A DNA stretch of 64,000 nt, from contig NZ_PTXL01000003.1 in NCBI RefSeq assembly GCF_004343775.1, positions 248,001-312,000 on the forward strand. Reading direction: 5' to 3'. Source of the DNA: Burkholderia sp. SRS-46. GTDB taxonomy: Bacteria > Pseudomonadota > Gammaproteobacteria > Burkholderiales > Burkholderiaceae. Below the pieces are notes generated by a model, which was not told the DNA's origin, did no database searches, and saw nothing but the letters and a program-made list of their open reading frames with translations. Every line of letters begins with the position of its first letter. Position 1 is the first letter of the stretch. The position numbers were made by a program, and so were the translations under genes. Positions 25,618 through 33,640 of the stretch are shown here, piece after piece.

Positions 25618-26328
25618 GTGGACGCATGGAGAGAAGACGTCATGACGACGTTGTCACGCGCAAGGAATTTCGACGAGGTTTTCAGCACCGTCGCCGCCTG
25701 CGCTCAATCCCTTAATTTCGAAATGTGCGCGTTCGGTGCGCGCGATCCGCTGCCGGTCACCCGGCCGACGTTCAGTACGCGGAACACCTACCCCGAAGCC
25801 TGGCAGCGGCGTTATCTGGAGGGCAATTATTTCGCCCGCGACCCCGTCGTGCGCTACGGGCTCGTCTACACGTCGCCGCTGGTGTGGCCGGTGGATGCGC
25901 GCGCCGACGAGGCGTTCTGGGAGGAAGCGAAGGCGCACGGGCTCGCGACCGGCTGGTCGCAGCCGATTCGCGACAAGCACGGGCGCATCGCGATGTGGAG
26001 CTTCGCGCGCAGCGCCGAGCCGATTTCCGATCTCGAGCTGTCCGCGTCGGAGAGCCGGCTGATCTACCTCGCGCACGCCGCGCATGCCGCCAGCTCGCGG
26101 CTCGCCGCGGTGCCGCCGCCAGGCATGCAGATGAGCCAGTTCACCGCGCGCGAGAAGGAAGTGCTGCAGTGGGCCGCCGACGGGAAGACCGCGCTGGAGA
26201 TCGCCTCCATCCTGTCGATCTCGGAGCGCACCATCACGTTCCACATGCAGAACATCATGGAGAAGCTGAACTCGGTCAACAAGACGCAGGCCATCGTCAA
26301 GGCGGTGCTGCTCGGCGTCATTTATTAG
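25618..26328 (+). CDS. LuxR-family quorum-sensing regulator
   Basis: 236 aa from a GTG at 25618 with TGGAGA 5 bases upstream. The autoinducer-binding domain shows the conserved Trp/Tyr/Asp-Pro pattern (AWQRRYLEGNYFARDPVV), then FWEEAKAHGLATGWSQPI with Trp and Gly. The C-terminal LuxR helix-turn-helix (FTAREKEVLQWAADGKTALEIASILSISERTITFHMQNIMEKL) is complete. It is the probable receptor for the signal made by the LuxI at 13053; both bracket the biosynthetic genes. The regulator should act at the two lux-like boxes near 12.2 and 13.0 kb. Confidence 0.94.
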   Translation: MDAWREDVMTTLSRARNFDEVFSTVAACAQSLNFEMCAFGARDPLPVTRPTFSTRNTYPEAWQRRYLEGNYFARDPVVRYGLVYTSPLVWPVDARADEAFWEEAKAHGLATGWSQPIRDKHGRIAMWSFARSAEPISDLELSASESRLIYLAHAAHAASSRLAAVPPPGMQMSQFTAREKEVLQWAADGKTALEIASILSISERTITFHMQNIMEKLNSVNKTQAIVKAVLLGVIY

Positions 26329-26730
26329 CCGCACGCGCCGTGCACCACGCGGCGACGACAAGGCCTGAGCGGCCATAACCACGAAACGGGTTCGCGCGCG
26401 AGCGCGCTGCGAATGCGCCAGACCATCCTTTCATGAAGCCCGGGCCGGCCGCGAGCCGGCTGCCGGGCGCGGCGATCCGCAACGTCGGAGCGGATCGCCG
26501 CCCTTGCCGCCGCGCGCCGCGACGCGCGCCGGGCGATGCACACCGCACGAGCGCGGTGTGATCGCAACGATTTTCCCCAGTATTTCCATTGCCGAAATTT
26601 GCTCGGTGTGGCCGGCGCACCTACCAAATGCGGCAGGTGCATTTCCGGGCGTTCTTCATGCACAGTGGCTGGCGGCGCTGTCCATCGACGCTTCGTGCAT
26701 TCGAACCCTCGACGAAACCGGAGGTTTGCC
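26329..26730. other. Intergenic region after luxR
   Basis: About 400 bases. A GC hairpin at 26438-26468 (two 6 bp stems with a 2-base bulge, no T tract) may end luxR transcription. The right side should hold the promoter of the esterase gene. No gene is supported. Confidence 0.5.
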
Positions 26731-27750
26731 GTGCCATTCCACCGTACCCTGGGCGCTGCCGTGCTCGGCGCCGCGTTGTGTGCCCCGCTCGCATGGGCCG
26801 CCGATCCGCTGCCCGCGCTCGGGGCCGATCCGGCCCAGACGTCGGTGTCGGGCCTGTCGTCGGGCGCCTTCATGGCCGTTCAATACCAGGTCGCCTATTC
26901 GCGCTCCGTGGTCGGCTCCGGCATCGTCGCCGGCGGCCCGTACTACTGCGCGGCCGGCAACCTGGCCAACGCCGGCATCTGCATGGGGCAGGTGCCGTTC
27001 GTGCCGCCCAACCCCGCGCTGATGGTGAGCGCCGCCCAGCGCTTCGCGTCGCTCGGCCTGATCGATCCGCTGAGCGGCATGCAGCGCGACCGCATCTACG
27101 TGTTCAGCGGCACCAACGATACGATCGTGTACCCGCCGGCCGTCGACGCAGCCGTGTCGTTCTTCAGGCAAGCCGGCGTGCCCGACGGCAATCTCACGTA
27201 CGTGAACACGGTGCCGGCCGGCCATGCGCTGATCACGCCGTCGTTCGGCAACGATTGCCCGGTCAACGCCGCCCCGTACATCAGCCATTGCACGGTCGCG
27301 AACCAGCACTACGACCAGCCTGGCGCCTTGCTGAAATTCATCTACGGTTCGCTGAATCCGCCGGCCGGCCAGCTCGGCGGCAAGATCGTCACGTTCAACC
27401 AGCGCGAATTCGCCGGCGTCGCGACCGGGATGGCCAACGACGCCTATGCGTACGTGCCGCAGTCGTGCGCGCAGGGCACTGCGTGCCGGATCCACGTCGC
27501 GTTCCATGGCTGCAAGCAATCGGCCAAGATCGTCGGGGACGATTTCTATCGGCAGACCAGCTACAACAGCTGGGCCGATGCGAACAACATCGTGGTGCTG
27601 TACCCGCAGGTCGATGCGTCCGACGTTCCGTACAACCCGCAGGGGTGCTGGGACTGGTGGGGCTACACGGGCCAGGACTACGCGCTGAAGTCCGGCGCGC
27701 AGATGGTCGCCGTGAACGCAATGATCCGCCGCCTCACGTCGAAGCGCTGA
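26731..27750 (+). CDS. Secreted PHB depolymerase-like esterase
   Basis: 339 aa from a GTG at 26731 with GGAGG 6 bases upstream. A signal peptide is likely (residues 1-24, ending AWA before Ala-Asp). The lipase-box segment VSGLSSGAFMAVQYQVAYS holds the nucleophile Ser. The later HVAFHGCKQSA and PQGCWDWWGYTG stretches match extracellular short-chain-length polyhydroxyalkanoate depolymerases. It should hydrolyse extracellular polyester or related esters. No substrate-binding domain is fused. Confidence 0.85.
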   Translation: MPFHRTLGAAVLGAALCAPLAWAADPLPALGADPAQTSVSGLSSGAFMAVQYQVAYSRSVVGSGIVAGGPYYCAAGNLANAGICMGQVPFVPPNPALMVSAAQRFASLGLIDPLSGMQRDRIYVFSGTNDTIVYPPAVDAAVSFFRQAGVPDGNLTYVNTVPAGHALITPSFGNDCPVNAAPYISHCTVANQHYDQPGALLKFIYGSLNPPAGQLGGKIVTFNQREFAGVATGMANDAYAYVPQSCAQGTACRIHVAFHGCKQSAKIVGDDFYRQTSYNSWADANNIVVLYPQVDASDVPYNPQGCWDWWGYTGQDYALKSGAQMVAVNAMIRRLTSKR

Positions 27751-27829
27751 CGCGGCGGCGCGATGCTGGCCGGGCGCCGGCGCCGGGTGATGGCCCGCGC
27801 CGACGCACTGCCGTGCTTCGGCGCTGCGC

Positions 27830-28381
27830 TTACGCCGCCTTCGCGAGTTCCGCGTCGATCGCGGCAACGAGCGCTGGATCGTCCGAGCCGACGTCCGGCG
27901 CGAAGCGCGCGACCACGGCGCCGTCGCGGCTCACCAGGAATTTCTCGAAGTTCCACAGCACGTCGGGCGCCGGATTCGGCGCGATGCCATACCCCTTCAG
28001 GCTCTCGCGAAACGGGCCGTCGCCCGTGGCCTGCGGCTGCGCATGCGTAAGCGTGCGATAGAGCGGATGCTGGTCGTCGCCGACCACCGAGATCTTCGAG
28101 AACAGCGGAAACTTCACGCCGAACGTCGCGGTGCAGAACGCCTGGATGTCCGCGTCGCTGCCGGGCTCCTGACCCGCGAAGTTGTTCGCCGGGAATGCGA
28201 GCACTTCGAGCCCGTCGGCGCGCCGGTTTTCATACAGCGCTTCGAGGCCTTCGTATTGCGGCGTCAGCCCGCACTTCGATGCGACGTTCACCACGAGCAG
28301 CACTTTGCCCTTGAACGTGCGCAGCGTGGTGGGCGAGCCGTCGATGGCGTTGACGGGGATGTCGTAGAGGGTCGTGCTCAT
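27830..28381 (-). CDS. Glutathione peroxidase family protein
   Basis: 183 aa. Peroxidatic Cys is in NVASKCGLTPQY (a Cys, not selenocysteine), the Gln is in AFPANNFAGQEPG, and the Trp/Asn pair is in LWNFEKFLV. These define a thiol peroxidase of the Gpx type, which reduces peroxides using thioredoxin or glutathione. ATG at 28381 has GGAAGGAA upstream. It stands alone, converging with the esterase gene. Confidence 0.92.
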   Translation of the reverse strand: MSTTLYDIPVNAIDGSPTTLRTFKGKVLLVVNVASKCGLTPQYEGLEALYENRRADGLEVLAFPANNFAGQEPGSDADIQAFCTATFGVKFPLFSKISVVGDDQHPLYRTLTHAQPQATGDGPFRESLKGYGIAPNPAPDVLWNFEKFLVSRDGAVVARFAPDVGSDDPALVAAIDAELAKAA

Positions 28382-28493
28382 GTCGTGTTCCTTCCTGTCG
28401 GATTAGGCAGCGAAATCCGCGGCGATGCGCGTCGCCGCTCGTCAGATACGCGGGAAATCCTAACAGGACTATGCGGAACGCGCCGGGCGCACG

Positions 28494-29471
28494 TCAGGCC
28501 CCGGCCGAGCGAACGTCGCCGCCGTTTGCCTTGCGCCAGCGCGCGAACGTCCACATGTCGGGCTCGAGCACCGCGGTGTCGAGCCGGCTCCAGCCGTAGC
28601 ACGCGCCGTCCCAGCCGGGCACCGGATGCGGCTCGGTCGAGCTGATCCCGGTCATGCCCGGGCGGTATGCCTGGAACGGCCAGAACAGCGGCATCGCGCG
28701 GCGGGCCGCCATGTCGTGCCGCACGTCGTCGGCGCCGCCCTCGTCCGACACCACGTCGCACTGGAACGTCCACTCTTCCTCATCCCACGCGAGAAACACG
28801 CTCGGCTGCCCCGCCGCGTCGAACATCAGCACCGCATTCTGCTCCGGGCGCCAGTAGTACTCGACGATGCGCTCCCGCTCGACGACTGCCTGCAGCACCG
28901 CGAGGATGCGCGGGTCGCTGTAGGTCGCGCCGATGCCGTGCACGCTGACCTGCCCCCGGTGCGCACAGTGCCGCACCTTCGCGTCCGCGAGCGCGGCGCC
29001 GAGCTTCGCCGTCATGTCCGGCGCGGACTTGCGCAGATACAGGTCGATCAGGGACGCGTTGAACGCGTCGACCGCCTCCCGTTCGGTCGCGACGCCGGTG
29101 AGCAGGATCTTCGTGCAGGCGATGTCGTCGAGGGCGGTCAGCAATTCGACGCCGTTCATCTGCGCCATCTCGTAGTCGACGACGACGGCCGCCACTTCCG
29201 CGAAGCGCGCGGCGTCGGTCAGCGGATCGCGGCCGAGCGCATTGGAGCCCTTCTTTTCGAATTCGGAATAGCCGGCCCCCGACAGCCGCTCCGCGGTCGT
29301 GCGCCGGCCGTGCGATTTGACGAAGCGCAATGCTTCATGCGGCGTGTTGAAAAAGCGGTTCAGTCCCCCGTCCCGAAAGGTCCCGCGCAATGCGTCGAGA
29401 AACCCCGGGTGATCGTCGACGAATACCACCGGCGCTGGATAAAACACCGGCTGGCTGACAAAACGGCGCAT
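28494..29471 (-). CDS. Response regulator with REC domain and unknown C-terminal domain
   Basis: About 325 aa from the ATG at 29471 (an ATG at 29534 is also possible; neither has a strong site). A receiver domain is complete: acidic pair in VVFVDDHPG, phospho-acceptor Asp in AVVVDYEMAQMNG, Thr in KILLTGVATE and Lys in LYLRKSAPD. A roughly 35-residue insertion separates the early strands. The C-terminal 170 residues show no DNA-binding or enzyme motif I recognise. A sensor kinase gene lies 0.8 kb away on the same strand, with a hotdog gene between; they probably form a signalling set. Confidence 0.75.
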   Translation of the reverse strand: MRRFVSQPVFYPAPVVFVDDHPGFLDALRGTFRDGGLNRFFNTPHEALRFVKSHGRRTTAERLSGAGYSEFEKKGSNALGRDPLTDAARFAEVAAVVVDYEMAQMNGVELLTALDDIACTKILLTGVATEREAVDAFNASLIDLYLRKSAPDMTAKLGAALADAKVRHCAHRGQVSVHGIGATYSDPRILAVLQAVVERERIVEYYWRPEQNAVLMFDAAGQPSVFLAWDEEEWTFQCDVVSDEGGADDVRHDMAARRAMPLFWPFQAYRPGMTGISSTEPHPVPGWDGACYGWSRLDTAVLEPDMWTFARWRKANGGDVRSAGA

Positions 29472-29665
29472 AGCGGCCCCGAATGACGTGAATCGAAAAT
29501 TCGGGCCATTCCGCATTCCGGCAATGACCCGCATACGAGCGCAAGATTATCGGGCATCCCGGCGATCGCCGGCAACTGCGCGCGCATTTTGCGCCGACAA
29601 AAAACCGTGCACGCAAATATGTCGGATTTACGGCATGCCAGCAAAAACAGCGACAACCCAAAATA

Positions 29666-29694
29666 ACGCGCGCCCTTATGACAAGGGCGTGCGT
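29666..29694. repeat. Inverted repeat in divergent promoter region
   Basis: A 12 bp stem (29666-29677 with 29683-29694, one G-T pair) around a 5-base loop, between the response regulator and hotdog genes, 36 bases before the latter's start. It could be an operator for both or a leader hairpin of the hotdog mRNA. Confidence 0.5.
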
Positions 29695-29730
29695 TGCTGC
29701 CGCTTGCAGCTGTTTTTTCCGGAGTCGTCC

Positions 29731-30228
29731 ATGTTGACGCGAGAAACCATCCCGCAAATTCTTTCCCGCAACCCGCTGCTGCTGTCGACCGATATCGATG
29801 CGGCAACGTCGCAAAAGACGTTTCATCACGTCATCGACATTTATCTCAAGGATTCAAATGCTTTCATGAACACCTACTTTGCACGTTATTTCGAATGGCA
29901 AGGCGTATGCCGCGAACGCTGGTTTCACGAGTGCATTCATGACAACCTGCTGGCCGCGGGCGGCACGTTCGTCACGAAGCGCGCCCACCAGGAATACATC
30001 CAGGAAACGTTCCCGTTCCAGCGCGTCGATTGCTACCTCAATACGTGGCAAGTACGCCAGTGCTCGGCCTACCTGCTGTTCCGCTTCTGCATCGACGGGC
30101 GCCCGGTTTCGCTCGGCTACCAGCAGATCATCTTCGCGGGCACCGACAAGCGCATCCGGCGCTTCCCTGCCGGCATCGTCGAGCGGGTCAAGGAATATGA
30201 GCTGAACCTGCCGTCGTCCGACAACTAA
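29731..30228 (+). CDS. Hotdog-fold thioesterase-like protein
   Basis: 165 aa. The segment MNTYFARYFEWQGVCRERWF resembles the active-site loop of 4-hydroxybenzoyl-CoA/enediyne-type thioesterases (usual form: VYFxxYxxWQGxxRExF). ATG at 29731 has GGAG at 6-base spacing. It is divergent from a response regulator gene and convergent with a sensor kinase gene. A thioesterase bracketed by two-component genes could make or modify an acyl signal or membrane lipid; this is speculative. Confidence 0.7.
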   Translation: MLTRETIPQILSRNPLLLSTDIDAATSQKTFHHVIDIYLKDSNAFMNTYFARYFEWQGVCRERWFHECIHDNLLAAGGTFVTKRAHQEYIQETFPFQRVDCYLNTWQVRQCSAYLLFRFCIDGRPVSLGYQQIIFAGTDKRIRRFPAGIVERVKEYELNLPSSDN

Positions 30229-30240
30229 GCCACCGCCTCT

Positions 30241-30264
30241 CGCCCGACACGCCCGTGTCGGGCG
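30241..30264. terminator. Hairpin between convergent genes
   Basis: A perfect 10 bp stem (CGCCCGACAC with GTGTCGGGCG) and 4-base loop between the hotdog and sensor kinase stops. No T tract; likely shared by both transcripts. Confidence 0.55.
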
Positions 30265-30287
30265 TCACTGGCAGAACGCCCGGCGGG

Positions 30288-31679
30288 CTACGCCGGCGCG
30301 CCCGGCTCCGGCAGCCGGAGCGTGAAGGTCGTCAGCACGCCGGGCACCGATTCGCAGGCGATATGGCCGCCGAACACCTCGCAGACCCGGCGGCAGAACA
30401 CCAGCCCAAGGCCCGCGCCGCGCCCGTGCGACTTGGTCGAATAGAACGGATCGAAGATATACGGCAGCACGTCGGCGGCGATTCCGGGGCCCGTGTCGCG
30501 AATGCGCAGCACGCAGCATCCGCCGTCGCGATCGGCGACGATCTCGACGCGGCTCGTCGCACCGCCCATCGTCGCCTGCAGCGCGTTCTTCAGCAGGTTG
30601 AACACCACGAACAGCATCAGCGAATCGGAACCGTAGAACTGCAGGCGCGGATCGATCGGCATGACGTCGATGCGCTCGCGCTCGCCGGTGGCGAACGGAT
30701 AGCAATCGAGCGCGACGTCGATGCAGCGCCGGATCGAATGCGGCGCGAAGCTCTGGCGATCCACGCGGTCCAGCGTGAACATCGCCAGCGACATGTCGAC
30801 CACCGCGTGCGTGCTGCTGACCTGGCGATGGATCGCGGACACCAGCGACGGGAGGCGTTCGAGCTGCTCGGGGTCGAGGGTGTCGTCCATCAGCCGCTGC
30901 TTCACGGCGAGCTGATAGCCGCGCAGCAGCGCCGGCATCGCGCTGCCGAGTTCGCCGATATACATGCCGATCGCCGCGAGCGGCGTCGCGACCTCGTGCG
31001 CGACCGTCGCGGCGGCCAGGAACGGCCGCATCAGCCGATAGCGCACGATCGTCATCGCGAGAATGCCGAGGCTGATCGCGATGAAGATCGCGCCCGGCGG
31101 ATAGAACCGGTAGCCGTAGTTCACCGCGTAATCGACAGCGGCCAGCGAATACAGCCCCAGGCTGAGCAGGCAGAAATCCAGCAGCCTGCGCTGGTCCGGG
31201 GTGCGCGTGCGGCGCTGCGCGGCGATCAGCAGCCAGCCGCTGCGAGCCGCGACGATGATCGTCTGCGCCACATGCGCCGGGTGCAGGCGCCCCGCCCGCG
31301 GATAATCGCCGAAATAGAAATGCCCGATGCCGTCCACCACCTCGTTGCCGGCCAGCAGCAATACCGCCAGCAAGAGGCTCACGCCATAGGACGCGAGCAG
31401 CAGCGGACGCTCATCGGGCCGGCCGGCGACTTCCGTGACGAAGTGATAGAACGTCGTCGGCAGGAACACGATCGACAGGTAGCCGACCTTGGCGAGCACG
31501 CCGGCGATGTCCGGCCGGGTGGTCTGGAACAGGAAGGCCCAGGTCGCCTGCCAGAAGAAAGTGGCGACGCACATCAGCACGAACGGCGTCGAGCGGCGCG
31601 TCACGCCTTCGGTCAGCCAGACATAGACGCCGAAGCCGAGAAAGAGCGCGGACACAAACGCGGGCAGGATCGAATACAT
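30288..31679 (-). CDS. Membrane sensor histidine kinase with N-terminal multi-helix domain
   Basis: 463 aa. About seven hydrophobic segments occupy residues 1-225, resembling the 7TM sensor module of some kinases (VGYLSIVFLPTTFYHFV). The H-box is TVAHEVATPLAAIG, the N-box NLLKNALQATMG, and the G boxes RDTGPGIAADVLPYIFDPFYSTK and GRGAGLGL. It is a full kinase without a fused receiver. The likely partner is the response regulator at 28494. The membrane domain, with no periplasmic loop domain, suits sensing of a hydrophobic ligand. A 25-codon frame lies just upstream. Confidence 0.88.
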   Translation of the reverse strand: MYSILPAFVSALFLGFGVYVWLTEGVTRRSTPFVLMCVATFFWQATWAFLFQTTRPDIAGVLAKVGYLSIVFLPTTFYHFVTEVAGRPDERPLLLASYGVSLLLAVLLLAGNEVVDGIGHFYFGDYPRAGRLHPAHVAQTIIVAARSGWLLIAAQRRTRTPDQRRLLDFCLLSLGLYSLAAVDYAVNYGYRFYPPGAIFIAISLGILAMTIVRYRLMRPFLAAATVAHEVATPLAAIGMYIGELGSAMPALLRGYQLAVKQRLMDDTLDPEQLERLPSLVSAIHRQVSSTHAVVDMSLAMFTLDRVDRQSFAPHSIRRCIDVALDCYPFATGERERIDVMPIDPRLQFYGSDSLMLFVVFNLLKNALQATMGGATSRVEIVADRDGGCCVLRIRDTGPGIAADVLPYIFDPFYSTKSHGRGAGLGLVFCRRVCEVFGGHIACESVPGVLTTFTLRLPEPGAPA

Positions 31680-31715
31680 GCGGCTCGGTTCCGTTTCGAA
31701 GGGAGTTCAGCTGCG

Positions 31716-31793
31716 TCACGCCAGGAGCATGACGGGCTGGAGGGCCTCGGCCGCGGTTCGGGTCGGGCCGCCATTCATCGCACTGTGTCGCAT
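31716..31793 (-). CDS. Possible 25-residue peptide upstream of sensor kinase
   Basis: Small frame of 25 codons beginning MRHSAMNGG and ending PVMLLA, with AGGGGA 5 bases before its ATG. It ends 36 bases before the kinase start on the same strand. It could be a leader peptide controlling kinase translation, a small secreted peptide, or chance. No homologue is known to me. Confidence 0.35.
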   Translation of the reverse strand: MRHSAMNGGPTRTAAEALQPVMLLA

Positions 31794-31836
31794 CGTGTCC
31801 CCTGATTGTTTTAGGTCGTCGACGGTTTGAATCTGG

Positions 31837-31882
31837 CTTGCTTCGGGTTTGCTTCGGGTTTGCTTCGGCCTTGCTTCCGGTC
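31837..31882. repeat. Short tandem repeat, 11-base unit
   Basis: Four imperfect copies of a unit like TTGCTTCGGGT in direct order. They lie in the leader region of the small peptide and kinase genes. They are too short and too imperfect for a CRISPR array. Confidence 0.6.
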
Positions 31883-31931
31883 TGCTCTCGCGCGACGGAT
31901 GTTTTGCGTCATCCGGGGCTGGCGCGGCCAA

Positions 31932-32718
31932 AGCTTCGAACGCGTCGGATGATCTGCGTCAGAAAACCGTACAACGATGAATACTTGTGCTTCGGCACGT
32001 GCGATCCGGTCGGGACTTGCGGGCCGAATCGGGCGTGAAGTGTCGATGCGTTCGTCATGGGCCTGCTGCTTGTGACAGAAGGCCGCGATGCCGCATCGGC
32101 TTGCCCGGTTTTGCGAGCCATCGAGCACGTCTCTAAGCCGGGCGCCATTGTAGTCCCGGCGTTACACCTGGTACTTGGGCGCCATTTGCCGCCGTCTGCG
32201 TGCCGGCATTCTGTGATCGCAGAATCTCGTGACTGACCCGCCGGAACTTCGCTGCGGTAATCGGCATCCGGGAATTGCGTGGGCCGATCCGTTCAATTCA
32301 GGACCACTTCGACATGTCGTCGGTTAAAAGCGCGCATGTCGAAATGACTTATACGAGTGTCGCGATACCCAATTAATCGCGCAGCGGAAATTTATTCATG
32401 GCTTAGGTAATTCAATCAATATAAAATTAACTTACATTATTTGAATTACGTTATCCAACTACCGACCCAGGCACATTATTTCCCGCGCACCACCGATTTA
32501 TTATGCAGCATCTCCGCTGAACTTTTACCTGTCAGAGCTGCCGGGTGATGCGCGGACAGGCCGTCGACCTGCGACCACGCTGCCTCGCGGGAGATCTGGG
32601 ACGATCGTCGGCATCATCGAATCCGCCGGCCGGATACACTGGCGCCTGCTCACTCGTGGCGGCAGCAGCGGCACCCCTGCCGCTGCCGCGGCAGATAACG
32701 ACAATCATCGGAGAATGA
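31932..32718. other. Non-coding, partly AT-rich region
   Basis: About 790 bases with no supported gene. Bases 32370-32510 are distinctly AT-rich for this replicon (runs such as AATATAAAATTAA), as seen at promoters or acquired DNA. It should hold the promoter of the cytochrome gene at its right end. Confidence 0.5.
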
Positions 32719-33555
32719 ATGCTGAAACGCGCGTTTTCTTTGCTTTTGCTGTTGACGGTCAGCTTGATCGGACATCAAGCAGTGGCCCAGCCCGCGATCG
32801 AATTCAGGACGGTCGGCGAAACCCGGACGTATACGCGGGAGGCGCTACTCGCCCGGCAAGATCTGGCGGAGGTCCGCGTGCCGCACGACGTCGCGTACGG
32901 CAAGCCGATGACCTTCCGCGCCGTGCCGCTGGCCGACCTGCTCGACATCGCGGCGCTGCCGGCGGACAACGTGCTCGAGACACGCGCGGCCGACGGCTTC
33001 GCCGCGCAACTGCCGATGGACCTCGTGCGCAATCGCAACCCCGAAGGCGCCGTTGCGTGGCTCGCGGTCGAGGATCCCGCGAATCCATGGCCGAATCTGC
33101 CCGGCAAGGCGGTCAACGCGGGGCCGTTCTATCTCGTGTGGGTCGGGAAGGAGGCGGCGTCGGTTCGCAATGAACAGTGGCCGTTCCAGATCGTGCAGTT
33201 CGCGACGCAAAAATCCCCCGCCGCGCGATGGCCGGCGCTTGCCGTGGATCCGGCGCTGCCGGCGACCGACCCGATTCGCGCGGGGCAGAGCCTGTTCATC
33301 ACGCAGTGTCTTGCTTGCCATCGGCTCAACGGGGCGGGCAGCGCGGACAGCGGGCCGGATCTCAACCTGCCGATGAATCCCGTCGAATACTTCCAGCCCG
33401 CGGCGTTGCATCGCTATATTCGGAATCCGGCGGCGGTTCGGAATTGGCCCGGGAGGATTATGCCGGCGTTTTCGCAAGATCAGTTGAGCGATCGGGAGAT
33501 CGATTTGATTGTGGCGTATCTGGGGTATATGGCGGGGAGGAAGGTGGGGCGGTGA
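32719..33555 (+). CDS. Secreted c-type cytochrome with N-terminal extension
   Basis: 278 aa. Signal peptide at 1-23 (ends AVA before Gln-Pro). A 160-residue domain follows that resembles oxidoreductase molybdopterin-binding-like beta folds by pattern only (FRAVPLADLLDIA, GPFYLVWVG). The C-terminal cytochrome domain has the haem motif CLACH and the axial Met in GRIMPAFSQDQLSDREIDLIVAYLGYM. It acts in the periplasm as an electron carrier or a subunit of a dehydrogenase. No partner gene is adjacent. Confidence 0.85.
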   Translation: MLKRAFSLLLLLTVSLIGHQAVAQPAIEFRTVGETRTYTREALLARQDLAEVRVPHDVAYGKPMTFRAVPLADLLDIAALPADNVLETRAADGFAAQLPMDLVRNRNPEGAVAWLAVEDPANPWPNLPGKAVNAGPFYLVWVGKEAASVRNEQWPFQIVQFATQKSPAARWPALAVDPALPATDPIRAGQSLFITQCLACHRLNGAGSADSGPDLNLPMNPVEYFQPAALHRYIRNPAAVRNWPGRIMPAFSQDQLSDREIDLIVAYLGYMAGRKVGR

Positions 33556-33579
33556 GGCTTGCGGGTAATGCGTCGGCAG

Positions 33580-33622
33580 TCGCAAGCCGCACCGTGGGTT
33601 CGTGCCCGTGCGCGGCTTGCGA
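33580..33622. terminator. Hairpin between convergent genes
   Basis: An 11 bp perfect stem (TCGCAAGCCGC with GCGGCTTGCGA) with a longer internal loop, between the cytochrome and DUF6602 stops. No T tract. Confidence 0.45.
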
Positions 33623-33640
33623 TGCTGCCTCAGCGTAGAC

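Noticed and set aside
31837..31882. CRISPR-like array
   Set aside because: Repeats are 11 bases, imperfect and adjacent, with no spacers or cas genes.
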